NCBI RefSeq assembly: GCF_002934685.1
Contig: NZ_NKHL01000117.1
Span: 107,001-171,000, forward strand
Source of the DNA: Pseudomonas bohemica
Lineage (GTDB): Bacteria; Pseudomonadota; Gammaproteobacteria; Pseudomonadales; Pseudomonadaceae
Reading direction: 5' to 3'
DNA length: 64,000 nt
The notes beneath the pieces were generated by a model, which saw only the letters and a program-made list of their open reading frames with translations, did no database searches and was not told where the DNA came from. Of this stretch, positions 18,283 through 26,760 are shown in pieces. Each line of letters starts with the position of its first letter. The first letter of the stretch is position 1. Both the position numbers and the translations under genes were made by a program.

Positions 18283-19008
18283 TCAGTGCGGCGCCAGCAC
18301 ACTCTCAATCCACGCTTTCAGATCCGCCACTTCCGCCGAGGTGATGGTATGCCCTGCCCCCGCGTAGGAATGAAACTCCGGCGTGACCAGCAGCGTTTCC
18401 AAAACCCTCTGCGCCTCGGTGGCACCCGAGAACGGCACGCGGTTGTCTGCCGAGCCATGACCAATGAACACCTTCAGCGCTTGCAGCCGATCATCCGGCT
18501 TCAACCGCCCCTTGAGCGCCGCAAGAATCTTGCCGCTCAGCGGCGCGATGCCTCGCACCAATTCAGGATGCTGCAGGCCGATCTGATAACTCATCATCGC
18601 GCCCTGGCTGAAGCCCACCAGAATCACCTTGTCGGGCTGCGTAGCGTATTTTTCAGTGGCTTGCTCGATGAAGGTTCTGAGCAGGTCGGTGCTTTTATCC
18701 ACATCGCGGGTCACGCCTTCGTATTCCGCCTGATCAGTGTCCTGGGTGAACCACTTGTAGCCACCGCCATCGACTTCCCCGGGCGCACGTACCGACAGAT
18801 AGGTGTAATCCGGCGACAGCTCGCCCTTGATGCCTAACAGGTCGCGCTCATCGCTGCCGTAGCCGTGCAGGAAGATGATCAGGGGTTTGTCTTTGGAATC
18901 TGCGGGGGCCGCAGCGATATACGGCAAGGCCAGATCCGTGAGCAGTGCAGGTTCGGCGTGGGCGAAACCTGTGAACACACAGAGCAGCGCGGCGAAAAAC
19001 TTCATCAT
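18283..19008 (-). CDS. Exported alpha/beta hydrolase (carboxylesterase/phospholipase family)
   Basis: A 241-residue protein with a signal peptide (MMKFFAALLCVFTGFAHA) and an alpha/beta-hydrolase fold. LIIFLHGYGSDERDLL is the oxyanion-hole segment, GFSQGAMMS carries the nucleophile Ser in a GxSxG elbow, and the C-terminal GAGHTI supplies the histidine; an Asp in the NRVPFSGA region is the likely acid. It matches the phospholipase/carboxylesterase (YpfH-like) family; substrate unknown, presumably a periplasmic ester. Its stop codon abuts the REPIN array described above. Confidence 0.9.
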   Translation of the reverse strand: MMKFFAALLCVFTGFAHAEPALLTDLALPYIAAAPADSKDKPLIIFLHGYGSDERDLLGIKGELSPDYTYLSVRAPGEVDGGGYKWFTQDTDQAEYEGVTRDVDKSTDLLRTFIEQATEKYATQPDKVILVGFSQGAMMSYQIGLQHPELVRGIAPLSGKILAALKGRLKPDDRLQALKVFIGHGSADNRVPFSGATEAQRVLETLLVTPEFHSYAGAGHTITSAEVADLKAWIESVLAPH

Positions 19009-19346
19009 GGAGAACGGGCCCTTTCAGAAAAACGTCGGGCCCATCATACGCAGCATGTTTCGGATGTCAGCCCTTCATCGATCGGGGGATGCTGTCGGGT
19101 TGCTGTACGGGATGCACATTCTCTCGGACCACGTGGCGACCCTGCTGCCAGGCGGGGGACATAACAGCCGGGCATGTCCCGTGACGGGCCCCTGGTCCAA
19201 ATGCCGCGCTCTCGCGCAGAAACGTGGGAGTGAGCTTGCTCACGAACCGGCCGGTACAGGCACCGCACCTCCAGCGCCTGACAGCCACTGTTGGTCAGCG
19301 AGCTCACTCCCACCGCGGTTATGAACAGAGGTTCAACACCGCACGC
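19009..19346. other. Intergenic region with REPIN
   Basis: No gene is supported. The left part is the promoter-proximal region of the esterase; a REPIN lies at 19,224-19,313. Confidence 0.6.
19224..19313. repeat. REPIN (family A)
   Basis: Inverted cores cgtgggagtgagcttgctca and cagcgagctcactcccaccg are about 45 bases apart, downstream of the monooxygenase gene. Confidence 0.8.
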
Positions 19347-20672
19347 TCAATCTTCCAGGGCAGAAAGTCCCAGATGCTCGCGCAACGTCGAACCTTCATA
19401 CGCCGTGCGGAACAGCCCCTTGCGTTGCAAGTGCGGAATCACGCTCTCGACGAATTCGCTGAAAGACCCCGGCAGATATGCCGGGGAAATCACGAAACCG
19501 TCACAGCCGCCCTGGGTGAACAGCTCGGCCAGTTGATCGGCGATCTGCGCGCCGGTGCCTACCAGTTGCGGCACGCGCACGCTGCTGGCAAAGATCCGGC
19601 CAAGTTCTTCCAGCGTTGTGTCTGCGCCTTGCATCAACAGCTTTTCCGCCGCAGCCGGGTGGATCGACGGCGCACGGGCGATTTCCGCCAGGGTCGACGA
19701 CAGCGCAAACGGTGACAGATCGACGTTCAGCTGCGAGGCCAGTGTCACCAACCCCAGCTCCGGACGCGCCAAGGCATTGTGCTTGTCGCGCTTGGCACGA
19801 GCTTCAGCCTCGCTGCCACCGATGAACGGCATGACCGCAGTCAGCACTTTGCAACTGTCGGCATTGCGCCCCTGCTGCACGACCTGTCCCCGCACGTCCT
19901 CGCGAAACGCGTGCATTGCCTTCAAATGCGGGTGAATGGTGAAAATTGCCTCAGCCCAGCGCGCCCCGAACCGTCGACCGCGCCCGGAAGATCCTGCCTG
20001 AATCAACACCGGCCTGCCCTGCGGCGTGCGCGGGATGTTCAATGGGCCTTCGACCTTGAACCACTCGCCGTGATGCTGCACCGAGGTAATCTTGTCAGGA
20101 TCGGCCAGCACGCCACTCTCGCGGTCCAGCTTCAATGCGCCCGGCCCCCAACTGCGCCATAGCTTCAACGCGACTTCGACGAATTCGTCAGCGCGGTCGT
20201 AGCGCAGGTCATGCTCCAGATGCTTGTCCTTACCGAATAGACGGCCTTCGCTGTCGTTCATCGACGTCACAATGTTCCAGGCCGCCCGCCCCCTGGACAG
20301 GTGATCGAGGGTGGCGAACTCCCGGGCGATGTGCGCGGGTTCGTAGTAAGTAGTCGAGCGGGTCGCGCCCAACCCCAGTTTGCTGGTCTGCCCAACCAGA
20401 TACGAGAGGATCGGCAGCGGGTCCAGCCGCGTCGCATCCTGCGCGCCGTAACGCAGCGCCAGGTCTCGCGAACCGCCCATCTGGTCGCCGACGGCCAGGC
20501 GATCGGCGAAGAAAAGAAAATCGAATAGCCCCTCTTCCACTACCTTTGCGGTACGGGCGTAGTACTCGGGATCAAGGTAATTACCCACTGTTTCCGGGTG
20601 ACGCCAGGCCGCGTGACTGTGAATGACCGGCCCGGTCAGCAGAAAGGCTGACAGGTGAATTTGACGGCTCAT
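19347..20672 (-). CDS. FMN-dependent monooxygenase, NtaA/SnaA/DszA family
   Basis: A 441-residue LLM-class flavin-dependent monooxygenase that needs reduced FMN from a separate reductase. Family landmarks include FFADRLA near residue 55, ATRSTTYYEPAHIAREFATLDHLS, the WNIVTSMND segment, and QAGSSGRGRRFGARWAEAIF. This family covers nitrilotriacetate, dibenzothiophene sulfone and other C-N or C-S bond-cleaving oxygenases. The binding-protein gene 15 bases upstream is of the sulfonate type, so desulfurisation of an organosulfur compound is the most likely role. No flavin reductase or permease gene is adjacent. Confidence 0.9.
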   Translation of the reverse strand: MSRQIHLSAFLLTGPVIHSHAAWRHPETVGNYLDPEYYARTAKVVEEGLFDFLFFADRLAVGDQMGGSRDLALRYGAQDATRLDPLPILSYLVGQTSKLGLGATRSTTYYEPAHIAREFATLDHLSRGRAAWNIVTSMNDSEGRLFGKDKHLEHDLRYDRADEFVEVALKLWRSWGPGALKLDRESGVLADPDKITSVQHHGEWFKVEGPLNIPRTPQGRPVLIQAGSSGRGRRFGARWAEAIFTIHPHLKAMHAFREDVRGQVVQQGRNADSCKVLTAVMPFIGGSEAEARAKRDKHNALARPELGLVTLASQLNVDLSPFALSSTLAEIARAPSIHPAAAEKLLMQGADTTLEELGRIFASSVRVPQLVGTGAQIADQLAELFTQGGCDGFVISPAYLPGSFSEFVESVIPHLQRKGLFRTAYEGSTLREHLGLSALED

Positions 20673-20687
20673 GAACGTTCTCCTGTC

Positions 20688-21641
20688 TTATTCGGATTTG
20701 GCTTTGGTTTGTGGGACCCAAACCGAAATGTCGGAAATCTTCAGAGGTTTTGGAATCAACTTCGCCTCGTAGTAGAAATCGGCGATGCGTTGCTGCTCGG
20801 CCAACTCATCGATCCTGACCGGGACGATGTCGTAGCTGCGGCGCTGGTTGGCCAGCTCCACGGTTTCCGGCGGAATGTTGCCCCACAGCGGCGCCAGGTT
20901 CTTCGCAGCTTCCTGCGGATGCCCTTTGACCCACTGCCCGGCCTGACGAAGGGTGTCGAACACCACTTGCAGCACTTCTGGATGAGCTTTGGCGAAGCTG
21001 GTGTTGGCAACATAGAAACGGTTGTAGTTGGCGACGCCATCGGTACCGTCGGCCAACACGCGCACATGGTGCTCACGTTGCTGGGTCGCCAGGAACGGAT
21101 CCCAGATGGCCCACGCGTCGACATTGCCGCTGGAGAATGCCGCCACGCCGTCCGGTGCTTCCAGGTAAACCGGCGTGATGTCGGCCAGGGTCAAGCCAGC
21201 TTTCTTGAGTGCCGAGATGAGCAGGAAATTGCTGCCCGAGCCCTTCGACACCGCCACGCTCTTGCCTTTCAGATCAGCGACACTGCGGATTGGCGAATTG
21301 TCCTGAACGATGATGGCTTGCGCGGTCGGCGACGGGTTTTCCCGTGCGTAGTAGGTCAACGGCGTATTGGCCGCTTGAGTGAACAGCGCGAAAGCGTCGG
21401 CAACATCAGCGTGCAGATCGACACTCCCCGCGTTCATTGCACTCAACAAGCCACTGCTGAACTCATGCCAGTTGATGGTGAAACCCAATGGCTTGAGACG
21501 TTGTTCCAGCTGACCGTCATTCTTGAGCAGGATCCACAGCGTCGAAGAGCGCTGGTATCCGATGTTGATGACCTGTTCGGCGTGTGCCGTGACAGTCGCC
21601 AGGAGCAGGGCGCAAGCGACGATGAGTTTACGTAGGGACAT
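20688..21641 (-). CDS. Sulfonate-type ABC transporter substrate-binding protein
   Basis: A periplasmic binding protein of 317 residues related to SsuA/TauA. The start is MSLRKLIVACALLLATVTAHA, a clear signal peptide with an aggat ribosome-binding site; an upstream in-frame extension is not family-like. The mature protein begins EQVINIGYQRSST and has SVADLKGKSVAVSKGSGSN and AWAIWDPFLA, all typical of aliphatic sulfonate receptors. It precedes the monooxygenase gene by 15 bases. The transporter's permease and ATPase are not in this neighbourhood, so it may use a shared sulfonate transporter. Confidence 0.92.
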   Translation of the reverse strand: MSLRKLIVACALLLATVTAHAEQVINIGYQRSSTLWILLKNDGQLEQRLKPLGFTINWHEFSSGLLSAMNAGSVDLHADVADAFALFTQAANTPLTYYARENPSPTAQAIIVQDNSPIRSVADLKGKSVAVSKGSGSNFLLISALKKAGLTLADITPVYLEAPDGVAAFSSGNVDAWAIWDPFLATQQREHHVRVLADGTDGVANYNRFYVANTSFAKAHPEVLQVVFDTLRQAGQWVKGHPQEAAKNLAPLWGNIPPETVELANQRRSYDIVPVRIDELAEQQRIADFYYEAKLIPKPLKISDISVWVPQTKAKSE

Positions 21642-21868
21642 GGCGATCCTTGGGTGACGAGGGTAAGCCGTATGAAGGCGATGGGTAGAACACTCAGTAC
21701 CGAAAAGCATGAGCGCAAGGCGTTAAAGTCGTTTTTATTATAAAAACTGCAAAGAATTATGAAAGAAACGTATGGATCTAAGCTTATGCCGCCACGCCGA
21801 CTGAACGACCGCTTGTCTGGCGAGGTCTAGGAATAAGCAGCGAACTCGCCCCGATTGAGGAAGACATT

Positions 21869-22312
21869 GTGAACATCTTCGAAGCCCTGAGAGAAAGCCA
21901 TGACCGCCAGCGCGGCTATGCCGATGCGCTGATTCAGACCCACGGGGACAGCAAGGAGCGCGTAGAGGCCTATCAACAGCTCAAGGCCGAGCTTCAGGCG
22001 CACGAAACCGCCGAGGAGCGTTTCTTCTATATACCGTTGATGCAATACGACAACGGCGTCGACCTCAGCCGCCACGCCATTTCTGAACATCATGAGATGG
22101 ACGAGATGATGGAGGAGCTGGATGAAACCGAGATGTCCAGCCCGGCCTGGCTGGCGACAGCCAAAAAGCTGTCGGAAAAGGTGCATCACCATCTCAAGGA
22201 AGAGGAGCATAAGTTCTTTCAGATGGCCGGGAAGCTGCTGGACGAGAAGCAGAAGGAAAAGCTGGCAGGAGAATATGTGAAGGAATATGAGGAGCAGTTA
22301 GCGGAAGCGTGA
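21869..22312 (+). CDS. Hemerythrin HHE-domain protein
   Basis: A 147-residue helical protein with the histidine/glutamate pattern of hemerythrin-like diiron proteins: SHDRQRGY, HETAEERFFYIPL, SEHHEMDEM, and VHHHLKEEEHKFF. Such proteins bind O2 or NO or store iron; the exact role here is not known. It stands alone and ends at a strong stem-loop shared with the convergent transporter gene. Confidence 0.93.
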   Translation: MNIFEALRESHDRQRGYADALIQTHGDSKERVEAYQQLKAELQAHETAEERFFYIPLMQYDNGVDLSRHAISEHHEMDEMMEELDETEMSSPAWLATAKKLSEKVHHHLKEEEHKFFQMAGKLLDEKQKEKLAGEYVKEYEEQLAEA

Positions 22313-22320
22313 GTTATGAA

Positions 22321-22354
22321 ATGACAAAGCCCCGAATCATCGGGGCTTTGTCAT
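22321..22354. terminator. Bidirectional terminator
   Basis: A perfect 14-base inverted repeat, atgacaaagccccg and cggggctttgtcat, with a six-base loop lies between the convergent hemerythrin and SBF-like transporter genes. Both strands offer a T-containing 3' arm, so it can serve both genes. Confidence 0.85.
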
Positions 22355-22374
22355 TTCAGGGAATCGGTTCGGGG

Positions 22375-23376
22375 TCAAGGATCGACCTGCGCCATCAGCT
22401 CCGACACCGACTCGTTGCGTCTGGCGTAACGCTGGGCCAGCACGGCGCAGACCATCAGCTGAATCTGGTGGAACAACATCAGCGGCAGGATCAAAACCCC
22501 GATGGTACTGCCGACAAACAACACCTGAGCCATCGGCACGCCCGTGGCCAGACTCTTCTTCGAGCCGCAGAACAGGATGGTGATGCGGTCTTCAAGGTTG
22601 AAGCCAAACAGCTTGCCCAGCAGCGTCGAGATCAACAGCACCAGCGCCAGCACCACGCAACATACGACGACTAGCCCCGCCAGATCCCACAACGGAATCT
22701 TGTGCCAGATGCCCTCATTCACCGCTTCGCTGAACGCTCCGTATACCACCAGCAGAATCGAGCCCTGATCGACGTATTTCAGCCAGTTCTTGTTGCGCCC
22801 GACCCAAGCGCCGATCCAGCGACGGGCAATCTGCCCCACCACGAACGGCAACAGTAGCTGCACGCTGATTTTCACGATGGCGTCGAGGGTCGAGCCGCCT
22901 TCGCCGTGCACGTTCAACAACAGGGTCACCAGCAGCGGCGTAAGGAAAATCCCGAACAGGCTTGACGCCGCCGCGCTGCAGATCGCCGCCGGAATATTGC
23001 CACGAGCCAGGGAGGTAAAGGCGATCGCCGATTGCACGGTCGCAGGCAGCGCGCAGAGGTACAGGATGCCCATGTACAGGTCATTGCCGATCAACGGCGA
23101 CAGCACAGGCTTGAGCGCCAGGCCCAGGAGCGGAAACACCACGAAGGTCAGGCTGAACACCAGCAAATGCAGCCGCCAGTGGCCTGCACCGGCGATGATC
23201 GATTCACGTGACAGCTTGGCGCCGTGCAGGAAAAACAGCAGCGCGATCGCGCTGTTGGTCAACCAGCCGAAACCCACTGCCACCTGGCCGCTGGCTGGCA
23301 GAAAACTGGCAACGATGACCACTGCGACCAGGGTCAGAGTGAAATTATCGGGTAAGAAGCGAGGACGGCTCATCAA
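22375..23376 (-). CDS. SBF-like (bile acid:sodium symporter family) transporter
   Basis: A 333-residue polytopic membrane protein with about ten hydrophobic segments. It opens MMSRPRFLPDNFTLTLVAVV and has the conserved LYLCALPATVQSAIAFTSLARGN and CGSKKSLATGVPMAQVLF segments of the YfeH/Rch1-like branch of the bile-acid/sodium symporter superfamily (SBF_like). The transported ion or organic anion is unknown. It is convergent with the hemerythrin gene. Confidence 0.92.
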   Translation of the reverse strand: MMSRPRFLPDNFTLTLVAVVIVASFLPASGQVAVGFGWLTNSAIALLFFLHGAKLSRESIIAGAGHWRLHLLVFSLTFVVFPLLGLALKPVLSPLIGNDLYMGILYLCALPATVQSAIAFTSLARGNIPAAICSAAASSLFGIFLTPLLVTLLLNVHGEGGSTLDAIVKISVQLLLPFVVGQIARRWIGAWVGRNKNWLKYVDQGSILLVVYGAFSEAVNEGIWHKIPLWDLAGLVVVCCVVLALVLLISTLLGKLFGFNLEDRITILFCGSKKSLATGVPMAQVLFVGSTIGVLILPLMLFHQIQLMVCAVLAQRYARRNESVSELMAQVDP

Positions 23377-23479
23377 TGAAATCCGGTCATGGCAAGGACA
23401 GTGTTGCTACTGTACGCCCTTGGTCAAGTGCCGGCTAACGGCAACAAGCCGAAGAGTAGCGGCTAACGGACAGCGTCAA

Positions 23480-23722
23480 TCAGGACAACCCGCCCTCAAT
23501 CACTCGCAGAACCGTCACGCGACGCTTTCCCGGCGTTTTGCTGATCAACTCGTTGAGCGCCGCCTGCCACTTGTGCACGTCTTTTTCCCTGGACAGCGTC
23601 ATCAATTGCTCCCAACCCATCGCGTCCTGCGCCGTGACTTGCGCGCTGGAACCCTCAGACATACGTTCACGCTTCAAAAGATTTGCTGCAATTTCCGAGA
23701 GGGTACTCAAGGCTGGCTCCAT
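23480..23722 (-). CDS. Hypothetical protein, 80 residues
   Basis: I do not recognise this protein. It is polar and predicted mostly helical, with DAMGWEQLMTLSREKDVHKWQAALNELI in the middle and a basic KTPGKRR-VTVLRVIEGGL end. No transmembrane segment or signal peptide is visible. Its codon usage looks like that of the neighbours and no better frame competes, which supports a real gene, but no family anchors it. Confidence 0.45.
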   Translation of the reverse strand: MEPALSTLSEIAANLLKRERMSEGSSAQVTAQDAMGWEQLMTLSREKDVHKWQAALNELISKTPGKRRVTVLRVIEGGLS

Positions 23723-23894
23723 GACACGCTCGTCTGGGAGCGCATCGATACATTATCGGCGGGATGGGCAGGCGTGCCTTAACGTCAAATTTCGGATGTT
23801 GCGGCCCCTGCGCCAAGGTCATAGCAATGTTCAGACCACAAGCGCCCGCCTGCCGGGAGATTCAGACCAAGTACATTGAATCGAAAATGGCTGG

Positions 23895-24654
23895 CTACGG
23901 CGTCTGCAGCGCCGCTTCGCTCGCGTGGGTTCGGTCGACCAGACAGATACTGTCGCGACCGCCGCGCTTGGAGTCGTAGAGCGCAGCATCCCCCTGCTCT
24001 ATCAAGGCGCCCAGGCTGGCCGGACGCTGGTCGAACGAGGTGCCGCCAATGCTCAGGGTCACCGCATCAGGCGTGGCGAATGCCTGGGAAGCCGCTTCGT
24101 GAAAACGCTGACGCAGGATGCTGCCCACCTCAACGATTCGCTCGCGCGAAGTATTGCTCAACAGGATCACGAATTCATCGCCGCCAAGCCTGGCTGCCAC
24201 CGCGCCATCGGGCAGGACCGAACGAATCATTTCGCTGAGCACGACCAGCAGCCGGTCGCCCACCGTGTGCCCGTAAAGGTCATTGACCGACTTGAAGTGG
24301 TCGATATCGATCAGACCACCAGGGCGCCTCTGGCAGCAGCAACATTGCCGCCCACAAGACGAAAATCAGGTACCAGCCCCGCGACAGCCGCGCCTCGGTA
24401 AATCGCGCCACGCCCAGCAGAAACAGAAAGTGCGCGGTCACCAGCGATCCGTTGGCGAACCAGATCCCGATCAGCAGCACCCCGCTGCTGCGCAGCAGTG
24501 CCAGTACCGACTTCACCGTGATTGTCGCAAACCCCGCACTCCAGAACAGCAGCGAAGCCTCCCGTACATGGCGCCACTCTGCCGCCAGGTACAGCGCCGC
24601 CGCGGCAGCGAGGGCAATAGAGAGGGTCAATAGGGTGATGGGATCGAGCGCCAT
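23895..24654 (-). pseudogene. Diguanylate cyclase broken by internal deletion and frameshift
   Basis: Two pieces of one gene remain. The 5' part (from 24,654) encodes MALDPITLLTLSIA and three or four membrane helices ending at LLLPEAPWW, then runs out of frame and stops near 24,280. The 3' part, in another frame, resumes at GGLIDIDHFKSVNDLYGH and continues through ARLGGDEFVILL to the end of a GGDEF domain at 23,895. The remaining membrane helices and the first third of the GGDEF domain are missing. Both frames pass through the same bases around 24,315-24,330, which marks the deletion junction. The intact GGDEF motif cannot be expressed with its sensor. Confidence 0.85.
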
Positions 24655-24957
24655 ATACTGCCTGGTCTGTCTGGGGGTGCTGAAAAGGGGCGCAATTTTA
24701 TGCGTTCAGGGCGATTTTTCAGAGGACCTGACACGCTTGTCCCGACTGACAGTCAAACCGCCGATCAGAGAAAACTCGCTGAGACGACAGCACGGTATTT
24801 GCAGTTGCAGATTCAGGTATTGCTACCAAACCTTCCGCAAAAAGGAAGAGGACATGGCCCGCAGGACGGAAGTTTTCGATTACACGCTGCGCAACGCCGA
24901 CGCGGAGCCTGCAGGGGTTGCCACCGGAGTAACGGGAGGATTGAGCGCAGAACGTGT
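24655..24957. other. Intergenic region, possible 68-codon ORF
   Basis: On the plus strand an ATG at 24,854 follows aaggaagagg, a very good ribosome-binding site, and opens 68 codons (MARRTEVFDYTLRNADAEP...) to 25,060, overlapping the 3' end of the ArsR gene in opposite orientation. It may be a small gene or a truncated one. Nothing else is seen here. Confidence 0.3.
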
Positions 24958-25257
24958 TCAGGCTTGCGCAAGAATACTGCGCAGCAGCCCAGGGAAGCGC
25001 AGATCGAGTTCTTCGGCCCGCAACGAATTCATGTGTGTGGTGCCGACATTGCGCGTGTGAACCAGTCCCGCATCGCGCAATACCCGAAAGTGATGAGACA
25101 TGGTCGACTTCGGCCGACCGCCGTCCAACTCACCGCATGACGCCTCGTCGACGCCCGCCAGACAACGAACGATCTCCAGGCGAACGGGGTCACTCAACGC
25201 GTAAAGCAGGCGCTCGAGGGCAAAGTCGGATGGAATGGGATGTTTGAAGGCACGCAT
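24958..25257 (-). CDS. ArsR-family transcriptional regulator
   Basis: A winged-helix repressor of 99 residues, starting at MRAFKHPIPSDF. The helix-turn-helix region is ALSDPVRLEIVRCLAG, then CGELDGGRPKSTMSHHFRVLRDAGLV, the recognition part of the ArsR fold. The classical metal-binding ELCVCDL box is absent; a single Cys (SCGEL) remains, so thiol-reactive or electrophile sensing is possible. It is divergent from xenA with an 86-base shared region and probably represses it. Confidence 0.92.
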   Translation of the reverse strand: MRAFKHPIPSDFALERLLYALSDPVRLEIVRCLAGVDEASCGELDGGRPKSTMSHHFRVLRDAGLVHTRNVGTTHMNSLRAEELDLRFPGLLRSILAQA

Positions 25258-25295
25258 GGGTACATGATAGCCGGGGGTTCCAACGAACGCTATAT

Positions 25296-25311
25296 TTCGA
25301 ATACTATCGAA
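25296..25311. promoter_or_regulatory. Candidate ArsR operator in the arsR-xenA intergenic region
   Basis: TTCGAATACTATCGAA is an inverted repeat with TTCGA and TCGAA arms, located 32 bases before the xenA start and 39 bases before the regulator start. Position and symmetry fit binding by the divergently encoded dimeric repressor. Confidence 0.5.
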
Positions 25312-25343
25312 CAAGCGAAACACTCATATTCTGGAGTTTACCC

Positions 25344-26435
25344 ATGTCAGCACTGTTCGAGCCGTTCTCTTTGAAGGACGTCACCCTGCGAAACCGCATC
25401 GCCATCCCACCGATGTGCCAATACATGGCCGACAATGGCGTGATCAATGACTGGCATCAGGTACACCTTGCCAGTATGGCGCGCGGCGGCGCCGGTCTGG
25501 TGGTGGTCGAAGCCACGGCTGTTTCCCCCGAAGGCCGTATCACCCCTGGCTGCGCAGGCATCTGGAGCGATGAGCATGCCCAGGCGTTTGTCCCTGCAGT
25601 GAAAGCCATCAAGGCTGCCGGCGCGGTGCCTGGCATTCAGATCGCCCACGCAGGCCGCAAGGCGAGCGCCAATCGTCCTTGGGAAGGCGATGATCACATT
25701 GCCGAAAACGACCCTCGCGGCTGGAAAACCATAGGTCCCTCTGCGATCGCGTTCGGCGCCAACCTGCCGAAAGTGCCAGAGGAAATGTCCCAGGCTGATA
25801 TCGCACGCGTGCGTCAGGACTTCGTCAACGCTGCGCGCCGCGCTCGCGAAGCAGGGTTTGAATGGATCGAATTGCACTTTGCTCACGGTTACCTGGGCCA
25901 GAGCTTCTTCTCCGAACATTCCAACCAGCGTACCGATCAATACGGTGGCAGCTTTGAAAACCGCAGCCGTTTCCTGCTGGAAACCCTGGCAGCCGTTCGC
26001 GAGGTGTGGCCAGAGAACCTGCCACTGACCGCGCGCTTTGGTGTCATCGAATATGACGGTCGGGATGAGCAAACCCTGGTTGAATCGATCGAACTGGCCC
26101 GGCGCTTCAAGGACGGTGGCCTGGATCTGTTGAGTGTCAGCGTCGGCTTTACCATCCCGGAAACCAATATCCCGTGGGGTCCGGCGTTCATGGGGCCTGT
26201 CGCCGAACGCGTGCGCCGCGAAGCGGGTCTGCCAGTGACCTCCGCCTGGGGTTTCGGTACGCCGCAACTGGCGCAGGCCGCACTCGAAGCCGGCCAGCTG
26301 GACCTGGTGTCGGTGGGCCGTGCTCACTTGGCCGATCCACACTGGGCGTACTTTGCGGCCAAGGAATTGGGCGTCGACAAAGCATCCTGGACCCTGCCCG
26401 CGCCGTACGCGCACTGGCTTGAACGTTATCGCTGA
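25344..26435 (+). CDS. xenA: Old Yellow Enzyme, xenobiotic reductase A
   Basis: A 363-residue FMN-dependent NAD(P)H oxidoreductase of the thermophilic-like OYE class, which reduces activated alkenes, nitroesters and nitroaromatics. PPMCQYM contains Cys25 and Tyr27, the XenA residues that tune the flavin; HFAHGYLGQSFFS holds the substrate-binding His pair; the C-terminal YAHWLERYR carries Trp358. The sequence matches my memory of P. putida XenA almost throughout. It is divergent from an ArsR gene, presumably its repressor. Confidence 0.96.
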   Translation: MSALFEPFSLKDVTLRNRIAIPPMCQYMADNGVINDWHQVHLASMARGGAGLVVVEATAVSPEGRITPGCAGIWSDEHAQAFVPAVKAIKAAGAVPGIQIAHAGRKASANRPWEGDDHIAENDPRGWKTIGPSAIAFGANLPKVPEEMSQADIARVRQDFVNAARRAREAGFEWIELHFAHGYLGQSFFSEHSNQRTDQYGGSFENRSRFLLETLAAVREVWPENLPLTARFGVIEYDGRDEQTLVESIELARRFKDGGLDLLSVSVGFTIPETNIPWGPAFMGPVAERVRREAGLPVTSAWGFGTPQLAQAALEAGQLDLVSVGRAHLADPHWAYFAAKELGVDKASWTLPAPYAHWLERYR

Positions 26436-26440
26436 AGCGA

Positions 26441-26557
26441 TCAGCTCGACCCCGGCGGGATTCCGTCCTTGTTGAAGTCCTTAAGGCGTTCCTTTTCTTC
26501 CTCGGTCGAGTGAGCGGGAACGTCCTCTTTGGGTGGTGCTTTCTTCTCTTCGCTCAT
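26441..26557 (-). CDS. Small, highly charged hypothetical protein (38 residues)
   Basis: An ATG preceded by a good ribosome-binding site (aggacacc) opens 38 codons: MSEEKKAPPKEDVPAHSTEE at the start and FNKDGIPPGSS at the end. It is rich in Glu and Lys, with no hydrophobic core, so it is probably unstructured. It is convergent with xenA, five bases from its stop. No function is known to me. Confidence 0.55.
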   Translation of the reverse strand: MSEEKKAPPKEDVPAHSTEEEKERLKDFNKDGIPPGSS

Positions 26558-26760
26558 GGCGGTGTCCTGCGATGTGTGTATCGGGTTGGGCACCGTTGCC
26601 CCCATGCAGTTCACGCCAATCGACGCCGTTACTCGCGCCTTGCCTAACGAGGGCGTTAAAACGCCGCCTGCTGCTTACGCGTCTGATAGCAAAAATTTAA
26701 ACAGGCTGCTTTGCCAATCCGTGCCATGCTCAACACAGTTATGCACTGGCAGGAAGCGAT

